Positions 16,850-24,928 are shown, counted from the first letter of the stretch. The stretch is 24,928 bases of DNA from Campylobacter sp. (GCA_017940085.1 JAGAZK010000105.1:1-24928), one strand, 5' to 3'. Translations and numbers: made by a program. The notes: a model not told the origin generated them from the sequence alone.

Positions 16850-17913
16850 ATTATCTCCAAAGGCACACTAATAGCACCCATTCTTTTTAAATTTTCTAAA
16901 ATCGCTATTATTTCTTTTGGACTAGCTCCAAGCTTGTTTAAAGCTCTTGTTACATTTGCCACAGTTGTGCGAGATGAGCCGATATTTAGCGTATTTGTAG
17001 CTGTATTAATAGACATTTTTGATCCCATTTCTACTTTGTTTGGATCTATGTTGTTTGGATCTGGATCTACATAGCTATTTGGCTCGATTTTTAAAGTAAT
17101 ATTTCCGTGAGAAATGATAGCTGGTTCTATTTCTATATCCACACCACTTACTATTGTGCCCGTTCGCTCATCAATTATGATTTTTGAGCTTGGTTTGTAA
17201 TTAAATTTAATATCCAAAACTTTACTCAAAAACTCAACCATACTATAACCAGCTGGTTTATTTAGGCGAATTGTTCTTGGATCAACAGCTGTAGCTGTAT
17301 TTTTAAAGCTAGAATTAATAGCATTTTGAACTTTTGTAGCTACATCAAAATTTGATTCTCTTAAGCTCAAAACTACAAATTGTTGAGCAGAAAAATCATA
17401 AACCACTTCTTGTTCTACCAAAGCACCCTCAGGCAAAGAAGCGACTGTTGGGTGATTTCCCCCACCTCTTGCTCCGCTACTTCCACCACCTATGCTAAGC
17501 GGGCCTTGAGCTAGAGCGTAAATACCGCCATCAACACCTTTTAAAGCAGTCATTAATAATGTCCCGCCCATTAAGCTTTTGGCATCGCCGATTGAACTGA
17601 TAGTTACATCTAATTTATCACCTTGTCTTGCAAATGGCGGAAGTTTGGCTGTAACCATAACCGCTGCTGTATTTTTGGACTTAATATCATCAGGATTGAC
17701 TTTGACATTTACTGTTTGGAGCATATTTGAGATAGATTGGATTGTAAATTCACTACTTGAGCCGTCTCCTGAGCCATTTAGACCCACGACCAAACCATAG
17801 CCAATAAGTTGATTTTCTCTTACTCCAACTATATTTGCCACATCTTTTATCATAGTAGCATTTGAAATACAAACAAATGCACAAATAACGACAAATAATC
17901 CCTTGATTTTCAT
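16846..17913 (-). CDS. flgI: Flagellar P-ring protein FlgI
   Basis: FlgI forms the periplasmic ring around the rod and, in Campylobacterota, is the base on which the extra disks are built. It has 355 residues. Residues 1-19 form a Sec signal peptide (KIKGLFVVICAFVCISNA). Family signatures are MIKDVANIVGVRENQLIGYGLVVGLNGSGD, PPFARQGDKLDVTISSIGDAKSL and the Gly/Ser segment SIGGGSSGARGGGN. The ATG has AAAGGA 7 bases upstream. It is the first gene of the flagellar operon, and a sigma-54 promoter lies 30-45 bases before it. Confidence 0.97.
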   Translation of the reverse strand: MKIKGLFVVICAFVCISNATMIKDVANIVGVRENQLIGYGLVVGLNGSGDGSSSEFTIQSISNMLQTVNVKVNPDDIKSKNTAAVMVTAKLPPFARQGDKLDVTISSIGDAKSLMGGTLLMTALKGVDGGIYALAQGPLSIGGGSSGARGGGNHPTVASLPEGALVEQEVVYDFSAQQFVVLSLRESNFDVATKVQNAINSSFKNTATAVDPRTIRLNKPAGYSMVEFLSKVLDIKFNYKPSSKIIIDERTGTIVSGVDIEIEPAIISHGNITLKIEPNSYVDPDPNNIDPNKVEMGSKMSINTATNTLNIGSSRTTVANVTRALNKLGASPKEIIAILENLKRMGAISVPLEII

Positions 17914-17941
17914 ACTTTTATCCTTTAAATTTAAAAAACAA

Positions 17942-17959
17942 AAGCAAAATGTATTCCAA
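17942..17959 (-). promoter_or_regulatory. Sigma-54 promoter of the flgI operon
   Basis: On the minus strand TTGGAATACATTTTGCTT has the -24 GG (17956-17957) and -12 GC (17944-17945) separated by exactly 10 bases, close to the Campylobacter sigma-54 pattern of TTTGGAAC then TTGCTT. The expected start is near 17931, about 18 bases before the flgI ATG. FlgSR-dependent control of rod, ring and hook genes is established for C. jejuni; its application here is inferred. Confidence 0.82.
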
Positions 17960-17991
17960 AAATTGAATTAAATTTGGAGAATAAATTGGAT

Positions 17992-18038
17992 AAAAAAGAC
18001 TAAATTTGATTAAATTTGAGCTAAATTTAATCAAATTT
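17992..18038 (-). terminator. Hairpin plus T-run terminator after serC
   Basis: AAATTTGATTAAATTT at 18002-18017 and its complement at 18023-18038 form a 16-bp perfect stem with a 5-base loop, 19 bases past the serC stop. On the minus strand six T follow at 17997-17992. The stem is AT-only except for single G-C pairs, but the arrangement is that of an intrinsic terminator and separates the serC operon from the sigma-54 promoter of flgI. Confidence 0.65.
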
Positions 18039-18057
18039 GGGGGTAAATTTAATAAAT

Positions 18058-19137
18058 TTACCCGTTTTTCTTAGCAAATTCGCTCATAAAATCAACTAAA
18101 ATTTTCACACTTTCTAAGCTAACTGCATTATAAATCGAAGCTCTTAATCCGCCTAGATTTCTATGACCTTTGAGCCCTATCATATTATTTTTTTCGGCTT
18201 GGGCTACAAATTCTTTGTCTAAATTTTCATTTGGGCATTTAAATACGACATTCATCAAAGATCTGCTATTAGTTTGAGCGTGAGTAGTATAAAAATCACA
18301 ACTATCTAAAAATCCATAAATCAGCTCTGCTTTTTGTTGATTTTTCTCACTAATACCATTTAATTCGCCGTTTTGGATAATCCAATCAAGCACAAGCCCT
18401 AGCATATAAATCCCAAAAGTCGGCGGAGTATTTGCTAAAGAGTTCGCATCGGCTTGAGTTTTATACCTTAAAATCGTAGGCACATTGTCTTTAACTCTAT
18501 CAAGCAAGTCTTTTCGCACAATAACCAAAGTTACACCAGCTGGACCAGCGTTTTTTTGAGCTCCACCCCACAAAAGCCCGATATCATTCGCTTTAAAATC
18601 AATCTCACGACTAAGCAAATCGCTACTTGCATCAATTACAAGCGGAGAACCTTTTGTATCTGGGTAGGTTTTATACTGTGTGCCATAAATCGTGTTGTTT
18701 GAACAAATATAACAATAATCAGCCGTGCTACTAAAATTTATCTCAGGAATATGATCAAATTTAGTATCTTCGCTACTTGCTATAATTTTATGATTTATGC
18801 CCAAAATTTTGGCCTCTTTAATAGCTTTTGTAGCCCAAACACCCGTATTTACATACTCAGCTACGCCACCATTATACAAATTCATAGGCACTTGAGCAAA
18901 CTGCATATGACCGCCACCTTGCACAAAAAGCACAGCATAATCATCATCTAGATTATAAAGTTTGCGAATTTTGCCAATCGCTTCATTGTGGATTTGGTCA
19001 TAAACTTTGCCCCTGTGGCTGACTTCCATAATATTAAAGCCAAGCCCATTATAATCCAAAAAATCATCTTTGGCTCTTTTAAGAACGCTTAGATCAATTG
19101 CGCTCGGACCTGCACTGAAATTTAAAACTCTATTCAT
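18058..19137 (-). CDS. serC: Phosphoserine aminotransferase
   Basis: A PLP enzyme that makes 3-phosphoserine from 3-phosphohydroxypyruvate and glutamate, and also 4-phosphohydroxythreonine in species with the deoxyxylulose-5-phosphate-dependent B6 route. It has 359 residues, the family length. NFSAGPS opens the protein, EVSHRG is near 38-43 and FVQGGGHMQFAQVPMN binds cofactor. K195 in GGAQKNAGPAG forms the Schiff base. The C-terminus contains GLKGHRNLGGLRASIYNA. ATG start. It is the last gene of the fliH-dxs-perR operon, 41 bases after xseA, as in C. jejuni. Confidence 0.97.
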   Translation of the reverse strand: MNRVLNFSAGPSAIDLSVLKRAKDDFLDYNGLGFNIMEVSHRGKVYDQIHNEAIGKIRKLYNLDDDYAVLFVQGGGHMQFAQVPMNLYNGGVAEYVNTGVWATKAIKEAKILGINHKIIASSEDTKFDHIPEINFSSTADYCYICSNNTIYGTQYKTYPDTKGSPLVIDASSDLLSREIDFKANDIGLLWGGAQKNAGPAGVTLVIVRKDLLDRVKDNVPTILRYKTQADANSLANTPPTFGIYMLGLVLDWIIQNGELNGISEKNQQKAELIYGFLDSCDFYTTHAQTNSRSLMNVVFKCPNENLDKEFVAQAEKNNMIGLKGHRNLGGLRASIYNAVSLESVKILVDFMSEFAKKNG

Positions 19138-19178
19138 ATTTTTCCTTTGAATTTTTTTGCAATTATACAGCTTAAGTT

Positions 19179-20345
19179 TTAAGATAAAATTTTGGCAAAT
19201 TTATTTGAGTTTTGGGAGATTAAATTTACCAAATCTCCATCTTTTAGCTCTTCAAGAGTGATTTTTTTGCCGTCTTTTTGCAAATTTACTAAATCTTTTG
19301 TGATTTTAAAAAACTGATCTTGTTTGTGTAAAATAGCTTGATTTTTGTCTAATATCGCATTAAATTTAGCAAAAATTTGATTGATTGTGGATTTATAAGA
19401 TAGAGCAAATTTTTGCAGTTTTTCGTCTGCTAAATTTAATTGCTGCGTAACTGCACGGGATTTGAGATTTAAAGAGCTATTTTTGAGACAAATTTGAGCT
19501 AAATTTATTTTGTTATTAATAAAATTTTGCAAATTTATTAAATTTAAATCAAATTTTTGCCTAATCTCATCGGCATTTGGAAGCAAATCATCAATAGAAG
19601 CAGTCGGAGTAATAGATCTGTGATCTGCTACAAAATCACTTATGCTATAATCAATCTCATGTCCAATCGCTGAAATTATTGGTGTTTTGGCATGATAAAT
19701 TGCACGAGCCAAACTCTCATCATTAAAACACCATAAATCTTCTTTGCTTCCGCCACCTCTTGCGATTATAATCGCACAAAATCCCATATTATCAGCTTTT
19801 TTGATAGCTGATAATATTGATTGTGGAGCATTTTCGCCTTGCATAAGAGAGTTAAAAACACTAAATTTACACAAAAAATACCCGCTTTGTTTGATGCGAT
19901 TTATCATATCTTGATATGCTGCTGAAGTCGTGCTTGTGATGATAGCGACTTGTTTTGGAAAATTTGGAAGTGGTTTTTTATGTGTCTGATCAAAAAGCCC
20001 TTCTTTTTGCAATTTTTCTTTTAATGCTTTAAAAGCGAGCTCCATTTCGCCCATGCCTTGCGGGAGCATTTTTTTGATGACTATTTGATAACTTCCAGTT
20101 GGTGGAAAAATCGTGATTTTGCCTATGACACTGACTTTGTCTCCGTCTTTGGCATTAAATTTTACTTTGGCATTATCGCCTTTAAACATAGCAGCTTGGA
20201 TTACGCTTTTTTCATCTTTTAGAGCAAAATACCAATGCCCTGAACTATGCTTAACTAATCTTGAAATCTCGCCACTTACTTCAATATCACCAAATTGTAT
20301 TTCAAGCAAATTTTTGGCGGCTTCATTGAGTTGGCTAACTGTCAT
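19179..20345 (-). CDS. xseA: Exodeoxyribonuclease VII large subunit
   Basis: The catalytic subunit of the single-strand DNA exonuclease. It has 388 residues, somewhat shorter than the roughly 450 of enterics. The N-terminal OB fold (residues about 1-95) has DIEVSGEISRLVKHSSGHWYF and IIFPPTGSYQ-type strands. The nuclease core contains VAIITSTTSAAYQDMINRI, IIIARGGGSKEDLWCFND and SAIGHEIDYSISDFVADHRS with PTAS. A coiled-coil C-terminus follows from about 260. Its ATG overlaps the ubiE stop by one base (TAATG). The small subunit XseB is not in the window. Confidence 0.96.
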   Translation of the reverse strand: MTVSQLNEAAKNLLEIQFGDIEVSGEISRLVKHSSGHWYFALKDEKSVIQAAMFKGDNAKVKFNAKDGDKVSVIGKITIFPPTGSYQIVIKKMLPQGMGEMELAFKALKEKLQKEGLFDQTHKKPLPNFPKQVAIITSTTSAAYQDMINRIKQSGYFLCKFSVFNSLMQGENAPQSILSAIKKADNMGFCAIIIARGGGSKEDLWCFNDESLARAIYHAKTPIISAIGHEIDYSISDFVADHRSITPTASIDDLLPNADEIRQKFDLNLINLQNFINNKINLAQICLKNSSLNLKSRAVTQQLNLADEKLQKFALSYKSTINQIFAKFNAILDKNQAILHKQDQFFKITKDLVNLQKDGKKITLEELKDGDLVNLISQNSNKFAKILS

Positions 20346-21070
20346 TAAATTTGATCTGTAAATTTAACTTTTCTTGCTACAAAAAGTGTGCTAATATCAA
20401 AACTAAAGCTTTTTAGAATCTCTACTTCAAATCCAGCTAAAAGCAATTCTTCTCTTAGGGTTTCTTTGCTGACAAAATTTTCAATGCTACTAGGCAAATA
20501 TTCATAAGCACTTGGATTTTTGCTAATAAATCCGCCTATTTTTGGCAAAATTTTGCCCAAATAAAAATCTCTAATCTTAGCTATAAAGCCTTTTTTTTGT
20601 CTTTGGGTAAATTCCAAAATCACAGCATATCCACCGATTTTCAAAATTCTATTAAATTCATTTAAAGCTTCTTGACGATTGACTATATTTCTTAATCCGT
20701 AGCTAATACTAACTATATCGCAACTTTCTTCGTCTAATTTAGTATTAGAAGCGTATGATTGGATAAATACTGCATTTTTATGCTTTTTTTTAGCAATCTC
20801 TAACATTTTTTCGCTTGGATCTATGCCTATAATTTTAGCGATATTTGCACCAAAATTATAAGCTGTATCTTGCCAGTATTTAATCATATCTCCAGTGCCA
20901 CAAGCAACATCGGCTATGGTGATTTTTGAGTTGATATATTTTTGGATTAATAATTCACAAGCGTATTTTCTCCAGCTTTTGTCAATACCAAAACTAAGAA
21001 TCCTATTTAACCTATCATAACTAGGTGCGATTTGATCAAACATTTGAATTATTTTTTCTTGATCTTGCAC
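20345..21070 (-). CDS. ubiE: Demethylmenaquinone methyltransferase (UbiE/MenG)
   Basis: An S-adenosylmethionine methyltransferase that adds the ring methyl in the last step of menaquinone synthesis. Campylobacter uses menaquinones, so the MenG activity is the relevant one. It has 241 residues. FDQIAPSYDRLNRILSFGIDKSWR opens the protein; the SAM motif is ADVACGTGD at 53-61; SYGLRNI and LKIGGYAVILEF are family signatures. The start is GTG, whose G is also the last base of the upstream gene's TAG stop (TAGTG), behind AAGGAAA. It is flanked by xseA and the CYTH/CHAD gene as in C. jejuni. Confidence 0.96.
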   Translation of the reverse strand: MQDQEKIIQMFDQIAPSYDRLNRILSFGIDKSWRKYACELLIQKYINSKITIADVACGTGDMIKYWQDTAYNFGANIAKIIGIDPSEKMLEIAKKKHKNAVFIQSYASNTKLDEESCDIVSISYGLRNIVNRQEALNEFNRILKIGGYAVILEFTQRQKKGFIAKIRDFYLGKILPKIGGFISKNPSAYEYLPSSIENFVSKETLREELLLAGFEVEILKSFSFDISTLFVARKVKFTDQI

Positions 21071-22404
21071 TAAATTTCCTTAAAATAGTAAATTTTCAAA
21101 GATTTGGAGAGTTTGTGGATTTTTTTGAATAAATTTGGTGTTTTTTGTTTAATTTTGACTTGTAAATTTTTGGTTTTTAAAGTATCGCTTTCGGCTAAAA
21201 CTCCAAGTCTTTCGCACTCTTGGTTGGCAAAATTTGCTTGTGAATTAAGCTCAAGTAATTTAACAATTTTTGATAATTTTTTAGGTATTTTTTTACCTTT
21301 TTGGGTAAATAATTCTAAAAACAATTCACAAAATACTCTAAACTCAAACACACTTTGCCACATTTGTCTATTAAATTTAGGGTGTAAGAGATTTTTTAAA
21401 GCATTTAGGGCAGAAATTCTAAATAGTCTTGAAACAACGATTCTTGTATCGTTTGATATAGCTTTTTGAGATGTGAAAAAATTATCGCTTTGCAATATTA
21501 ATTCAAAATTATCAAAATTATTTTTTATTCTCTCGCTACCAAATAAGATTATTAGTTTATCTATACTGCTATTTTTGTGCCTTTTTTCCATAGTTTTTGT
21601 TTTGTATGGAAGTTTGTTGAGCCATTTTTTGAGATAATTTTCATTTTGAAACTCATAAATTTGATCCAAATAATAATTTATTTCTTTTTTAAAACTACCG
21701 ACAATTCGTTTGTTTAGCATATATTCAAATTTGTCAAGCAAAACAATTATGCTCTCAAAATTATTTTTTATTTTGAGTAAATTTTTAGTTTTTTGTTTTT
21801 GCAAATATCTATCCAAAGATCTTTTTAATAGAGCAAATTTAAAAACAAACACGATTTGGATAATTTGTGAAGTTTTGGTAAATCCAGGAGAAAACAAAGA
21901 AATATCATCTGCTCTTTTAGCTCTTTTGATTGTGTCTTTGAAATCTAATTTAAAATCAGGATTGCCAAAAAGTGCCAATCTCTCATCGCTATATTCGGAT
22001 TTTTTTATTTCTTTGATAACTATTTTTTTCAAAAACTCTGGCAAATCTAGTTTAGTTTCTAAATCAAATTTAGCACTCAAAATACAAACTGGACTTAAAA
22101 ACTCACCAAATTCGCTAATCTCATAAATAACGCCATTTATTGTAAAACTAAAAATCTTTTTTTTGAGCAAAAAGCCGATTCTATCGTCAAATTTTATCTC
22201 TAAATCATCTAAAATTTTATCAAATTTGCCGTTTTTAACCTGAACAAATTTGCTTTGGGTTTGTTTGATAAAAACTTTGTTTTTTGGAGTAAATTTGGTA
22301 AAAAATTTAATCTCTTGATCAAATGAAAAATCAACTTCATTTTCTTCAAGAAGTTCGTAAATTTTCTCATCTTTGATAAGAAAATTTTGCTCATTTTTTA
22401 TCAT
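21070..22404 (-). CDS. Degenerate CYTH-CHAD-like protein
   Basis: The protein has 444 residues, is very Lys/Phe-rich and lacks transmembrane helices. Residues about 28-149 follow the order of a CYTH (triphosphate tunnel) domain: FIKQTQSKFV, DRIGFLLKKKIFSFTINGVIYEISEFGEF, FDLETKLDLPEFL, then VIKEIKKSEYSDERLALFGNP, which matches the closing E-V-T-x-x-x-Y-x-N-x-x-L-A pattern. The opening E-x-E-x-K catalytic motif is missing. Residues about 165-444 are helical and basic, like CHAD domains that bind polyphosphate, but the conserved histidine/lysine repeats are weak. The gene lies between perR and ubiE, in the Cj0323 position. The reading is an inference; an active triphosphatase is unlikely. Confidence 0.6.
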   Translation of the reverse strand: MIKNEQNFLIKDEKIYELLEENEVDFSFDQEIKFFTKFTPKNKVFIKQTQSKFVQVKNGKFDKILDDLEIKFDDRIGFLLKKKIFSFTINGVIYEISEFGEFLSPVCILSAKFDLETKLDLPEFLKKIVIKEIKKSEYSDERLALFGNPDFKLDFKDTIKRAKRADDISLFSPGFTKTSQIIQIVFVFKFALLKRSLDRYLQKQKTKNLLKIKNNFESIIVLLDKFEYMLNKRIVGSFKKEINYYLDQIYEFQNENYLKKWLNKLPYKTKTMEKRHKNSSIDKLIILFGSERIKNNFDNFELILQSDNFFTSQKAISNDTRIVVSRLFRISALNALKNLLHPKFNRQMWQSVFEFRVFCELFLELFTQKGKKIPKKLSKIVKLLELNSQANFANQECERLGVLAESDTLKTKNLQVKIKQKTPNLFKKIHKLSKSLKIYYFKEI

Positions 22405-22413
22405 TTTTACCCC

Positions 22414-22824
22414 TTATGAGCAGTTTTGGCACCCGTCTATTGTGGCTACAACACTGAAATTATCTATATTTTTGCCAATTTTTTGCTCTAATTGGCTTTG
22501 GTGATTGACAATATTTGAGACATCGTCCATCAAATCTTGAGTAAATCCGCATTTTTGACAGACGACATGAGCGTGTGGATGTTCGTAAATATCGTATTTT
22601 GTTTTGAGATTTGGAGTGTTTATTTCAATTGCGATTTTTGACTCAACCAAAGTGTCAAGATTTTTATAAACAGTCGCCAAAGAAATACTTGGATTTTCTT
22701 TTTTAATCTCTTCGTAAAGCTCATCAATATTTGGATGAATATGTTTTTTGAGCACCTTAAGTATAGCTAATCTTTGCGGAGTCGCTTTGAGATTGGCATT
22801 TTTTAACATCTGTAAATTGTCCAT
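22414..22824 (-). CDS. perR: Peroxide stress regulator PerR (Fur family)
   Basis: A 136-residue Fur-family repressor. The winged helix has KATPQRLAILKVLKKH and SLATVYKNLDTL. The regulatory metal ligands expected of PerR are present: H30, D78, H84, H86 and D97. Structural zinc is held by C89/C92 and C132/C135. The ATG at 22824 follows AGGTGA, so the longer frame opening with TTG at 22857 is rejected. Assignment to PerR and not Fur comes from the gene order dxs-perR-Cj0323-ubiE and the aspartate ligands. In C. jejuni PerR represses katA and ahpC and controls itself. A TAGAAT/TATATT promoter candidate lies in the 65 bases after dxs. Confidence 0.88.
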   Translation of the reverse strand: MDNLQMLKNANLKATPQRLAILKVLKKHIHPNIDELYEEIKKENPSISLATVYKNLDTLVESKIAIEINTPNLKTKYDIYEHPHAHVVCQKCGFTQDLMDDVSNIVNHQSQLEQKIGKNIDNFSVVATIDGCQNCS

Positions 22825-22889
22825 ATTTTCACCTATTTTTTTAATATATTCTAACAAAAAAAGATAAAATTAGTATTAAAAAATAATTT

Positions 22890-24698
22890 TTAAATAATTG
22901 TATTTATTTTATACCAAATTTGCTCAGGAGTTAGATTTAAATTTGCTTCTACTTCTTTTGTATCGCCGTGATGAATAAATTTATCATCAAACTCAAAGCT
23001 TATTATTTCAATATTATTAATTTTATTTTCTTGCAAAAATCCACTCAAAATCTCGCCGATTCCGCCTTTTTTGGCACTATCGCTAAAAATATACCAAATT
23101 TTCGTTGTTTTGGCTAAATTTAATAAAAGCTCACTATCTAGTGGTTTGGCAAAAACCAAATCTATAACATTTGGCGAAAAATCAGCTAAATTTGCTACTT
23201 CATAAGCTTTTTGAACTCCATTTCCGTATCCAATAAATGCAATCTTAGAATCTGAGCTTTGTAAAATTTCACCTTTTGCATAAGTGATTTTTTGGGCTAG
23301 AAATTCGTGTTTGAAACTACCTCTTGGATAACGAATCGCCAAAGGTTTATTAAATTTGTATGAAAATTCCATAATTTCTTTAAAATTTGCTTCATCTCGT
23401 GGAGCTATGAGAGTTAAATTTGGAATTGCATTTAAAAAACTAATATCAAAAGCACCTTGATGAGTAACTCCGTCTTGTCCGACAATTCCAGCTCTATCCA
23501 TACAAAACACAACAGGTAAGTTCATAATAGCTATATCGTGAATAATCTGATCATAAGCTCTTTGCATAAATGTAGAATATATCGCAATATAAGGTTTAAA
23601 TCCTTCTTTTGCCATTGAAGCCATTGAAGTTACGGCGTGCTGCTCAGCAATAGCCACATCCCAAAAACGATCAGGAAAATTTTCTATAAGTTTATCCATG
23701 CCAGTCCCACTTGGCATCGCTGCTGTTACACCAACTATATTTTCGTGTTTAGTGGCTAAATTTAATAAAAGTTCGCTAAAAATTTCAGTTGCGGATTTTT
23801 TGTTTGATTTGGTTGTATTTTGCGGATCGTCTAAATCAAATGGCGAAACTCCATGCCATTTTTCAAAATCGCTTTGTGCTGGCTCATAGCCTTTGCCTTT
23901 AATCGTTTGAGCATGGACAATTACTGGTTTTTTGAGATTTTTAGCGGTTTTGAGAGTAGAAATAATCTCTTCTAAATCGTGTCCATTAATAGGACCTATA
24001 TATTCAAGCCCTAGTTCTTCAAATAGCATTCCGGGCGTAATCAAACGAAATCCCTCTTCAAAGCGTTTTGCCATATAAGCAGCAGAATCTGGCATATATT
24101 CTAAAAATTGATTAACTCTATTTTTGAAATTTTGATAAAACTGCCCTGCCATCATTTGTGAGACATATTTACTAATAGCCCCAACAGGCTTTGAAATGCT
24201 CATTTCATTATCATTTAAAATAATCACACAAGGATATTTTCTATCTCCTAATTCATTTAAAGCCTCATAAACCATTCCGCCACTTAATGCTCCATCTCCT
24301 ATCAAAACCACAGGAACTCTATTTTGGTTTTTGAGCTTAATTGCTTTACAAGCCCCAACAGCAAGTGAAATTGAAGTAGAGCTATGCCCTGCTACAAAAT
24401 AATCAAATTTGCTTTCATTTGGTTTAGTATAGCCGCTAATTCCACCAGTTTGTCTAAGGCTTTCAAAGCTATCCCAACGATCGCTTAATAATTTATGAGC
24501 ATAGCATTGATGACTAACATCAAAAATAAAAGGATCATCTAGCGGATCGAAAACAAAATGCATAGCCACACTAAGCTCTACAACGCCTAAATTTGAACCT
24601 AAATGACCGCCGTTTTTACTTACAACTGAAAGGATTCTTTGACGAATTTGAGTGCAAAGTTCGTTTAATTCATCAATATTTTTGGATTTTATGTTCAT
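22890..24698 (-). CDS. dxs: 1-deoxy-D-xylulose-5-phosphate synthase
   Basis: The thiamine-diphosphate enzyme that joins pyruvate and glyceraldehyde-3-P to open the MEP isoprenoid route; its product also feeds thiamine and pyridoxal synthesis. It has 602 residues. GGHLGSNLGVVEL at 30-42 holds the active-site histidine, and GDGALSGG at 134-141 begins the thiamine-binding motif that ends in LNDNEMSIS. VAIAEQHAV carries the catalytic glutamate, and MDRAGIVGQDGVTHQGAFD is a family signature. The ATG follows the fliH stop by one base (TAAAATG). Its fusion to the flagellar gene string is conserved in C. jejuni. Confidence 0.98.
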   Translation of the reverse strand: MNIKSKNIDELNELCTQIRQRILSVVSKNGGHLGSNLGVVELSVAMHFVFDPLDDPFIFDVSHQCYAHKLLSDRWDSFESLRQTGGISGYTKPNESKFDYFVAGHSSTSISLAVGACKAIKLKNQNRVPVVLIGDGALSGGMVYEALNELGDRKYPCVIILNDNEMSISKPVGAISKYVSQMMAGQFYQNFKNRVNQFLEYMPDSAAYMAKRFEEGFRLITPGMLFEELGLEYIGPINGHDLEEIISTLKTAKNLKKPVIVHAQTIKGKGYEPAQSDFEKWHGVSPFDLDDPQNTTKSNKKSATEIFSELLLNLATKHENIVGVTAAMPSGTGMDKLIENFPDRFWDVAIAEQHAVTSMASMAKEGFKPYIAIYSTFMQRAYDQIIHDIAIMNLPVVFCMDRAGIVGQDGVTHQGAFDISFLNAIPNLTLIAPRDEANFKEIMEFSYKFNKPLAIRYPRGSFKHEFLAQKITYAKGEILQSSDSKIAFIGYGNGVQKAYEVANLADFSPNVIDLVFAKPLDSELLLNLAKTTKIWYIFSDSAKKGGIGEILSGFLQENKINNIEIISFEFDDKFIHHGDTKEVEANLNLTPEQIWYKINTII

Positions 24699-24699
24699 T

Positions 24700-24927
24700 T
24701 TATTCTTTTAGAATTTTTTGTATTTTTTCAAATCTAGTAAGCAAATTTCCATCAATATTGCCACTTTTGCTAAGCACGACAGCGCCGCCTTTTGATATAG
24801 CATCATCTGAAGTAAGTTTGACTTTGCCATTAAATTTTTCTTGTAAATACTCAAAATCTTCAGGATTTACTTTTATTTCGACATCTGATGAATTTTCAAG
24901 TTCTTTGATTAAATTTTTTGAAATTTC
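24700..24927 (-). CDS. fliH: Flagellar export ATPase regulator FliH, C-terminal part
   Basis: The last 75 residues of FliH; the N-terminus lies beyond the right edge. VNPEDFEYLQEKF, KLTSDDAISKGGAVV and the ending GNIDGNLLTRFEKIQKIL match the C-terminal domain that binds the FliI ATPase and peripheral stalk (VSR/HrpE-like fold). FliH links FliI to the C-ring in the cytoplasm. dxs starts one base after the stop. fliF and fliG are expected further right. Confidence 0.9.
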   Translation of the reverse strand, partial: EISKNLIKELENSSDVEIKVNPEDFEYLQEKFNGKVKLTSDDAISKGGAVVLSKSGNIDGNLLTRFEKIQKILKE

Positions 24928-24928
24928 A

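Noticed and set aside
18039..18043. Poly-G tract as a phase-variable repeat
   Set aside because: Only five G and intergenic; Campylobacter phase-variable tracts are longer. No G/C run of eight or more was noticed in any gene.
21710..22126. Plus-strand frame of 138 codons
   Set aside because: Complement of the Lys/Phe-rich CYTH/CHAD gene; its Ser/Leu-rich composition is what that would produce.
22825..22857. N-terminal extension of PerR from a TTG codon
   Set aside because: The ATG at 22824 has a proper AGGTGA site and gives the usual PerR N-terminus; the extension crosses the promoter region.
1..24928. CRISPR array, insertion sequence, prophage or rRNA
   Set aside because: No regularly spaced repeats, transposase or phage genes, or rRNA sequence were seen on either strand.

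Overview
The window comes from a very AT-rich member of Campylobacterota, most probably a Campylobacter outside the C. jejuni/C. coli group. The reasons are a pglB oligosaccharyltransferase beside a C. jejuni-type gne epimerase; the gene strings der-aroK-trpS-serS-pflB and fliH-dxs-perR-(CYTH/CHAD)-ubiE-xseA-serC, which I recall as conserved in C. jejuni (Cj0386-Cj0390 and Cj0320-Cj0326); a PerR rather than Fur; a stand-alone rod-binding FlgJ; and a strong excess of AAATTT and AAATTTGATTAAATTT words. Almost every gene lies on the minus strand. The exceptions are a gene fragment at the left edge and one tRNA-Ser(GCU).

Layout from left to right. (1) Positions 2-175: the 3' end of a plus-strand gene, convergent with a HicA/HicB toxin-antitoxin pair (183-775). 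(2) 853-10679: a minus-strand operon read as der-aroK-trpS-serS-pflB-gne-pglB, with genes overlapping or a few bases apart and an extended -10 promoter just upstream of der. The N-glycosylation genes gne and pglB therefore sit at the end of a translation/motility operon and not inside a visible pgl cluster. (3) 10680-11181: tRNA-Ser, a 19-bp perfect inverted repeat with a nested hairpin, and paired AAATTTGATTAAATTT elements. (4) 11182-17913: a flagellar operon read as flgI-flgJ-flgM-flgN-flgK, then a TIGR02757 family gene, a phosphomannomutase/phosphoglucomutase gene interrupted by an in-frame TAA, and queC. A well-formed sigma-54 promoter precedes flgI and a probable sigma-28 promoter precedes flgM. 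(5) 18058-24928: fliH (partial)-dxs-perR-CYTH/CHAD-ubiE-xseA-serC, tightly packed and closed by a hairpin with a T-run after serC.

Functionally the window combines flagellar motor, rod, ring and hook-junction parts with their regulators; the N-glycosylation transferase and the epimerase that supplies its sugar donor; housekeeping genes for translation, ribosome assembly, serine, aromatic amino acid, isoprenoid and quinone synthesis; and peroxide stress regulation. No CRISPR array, insertion sequence or prophage is visible. The points most worth a second look are the nonsense-split sugar mutase, a two-helix insertion in PglB together with its displaced location, the intergenic inverted-repeat element next to tRNA-Ser, the recurring AAATTTGATTAAATTT elements, a degenerate CYTH-CHAD protein, and a shikimate kinase with an unusual P-loop.
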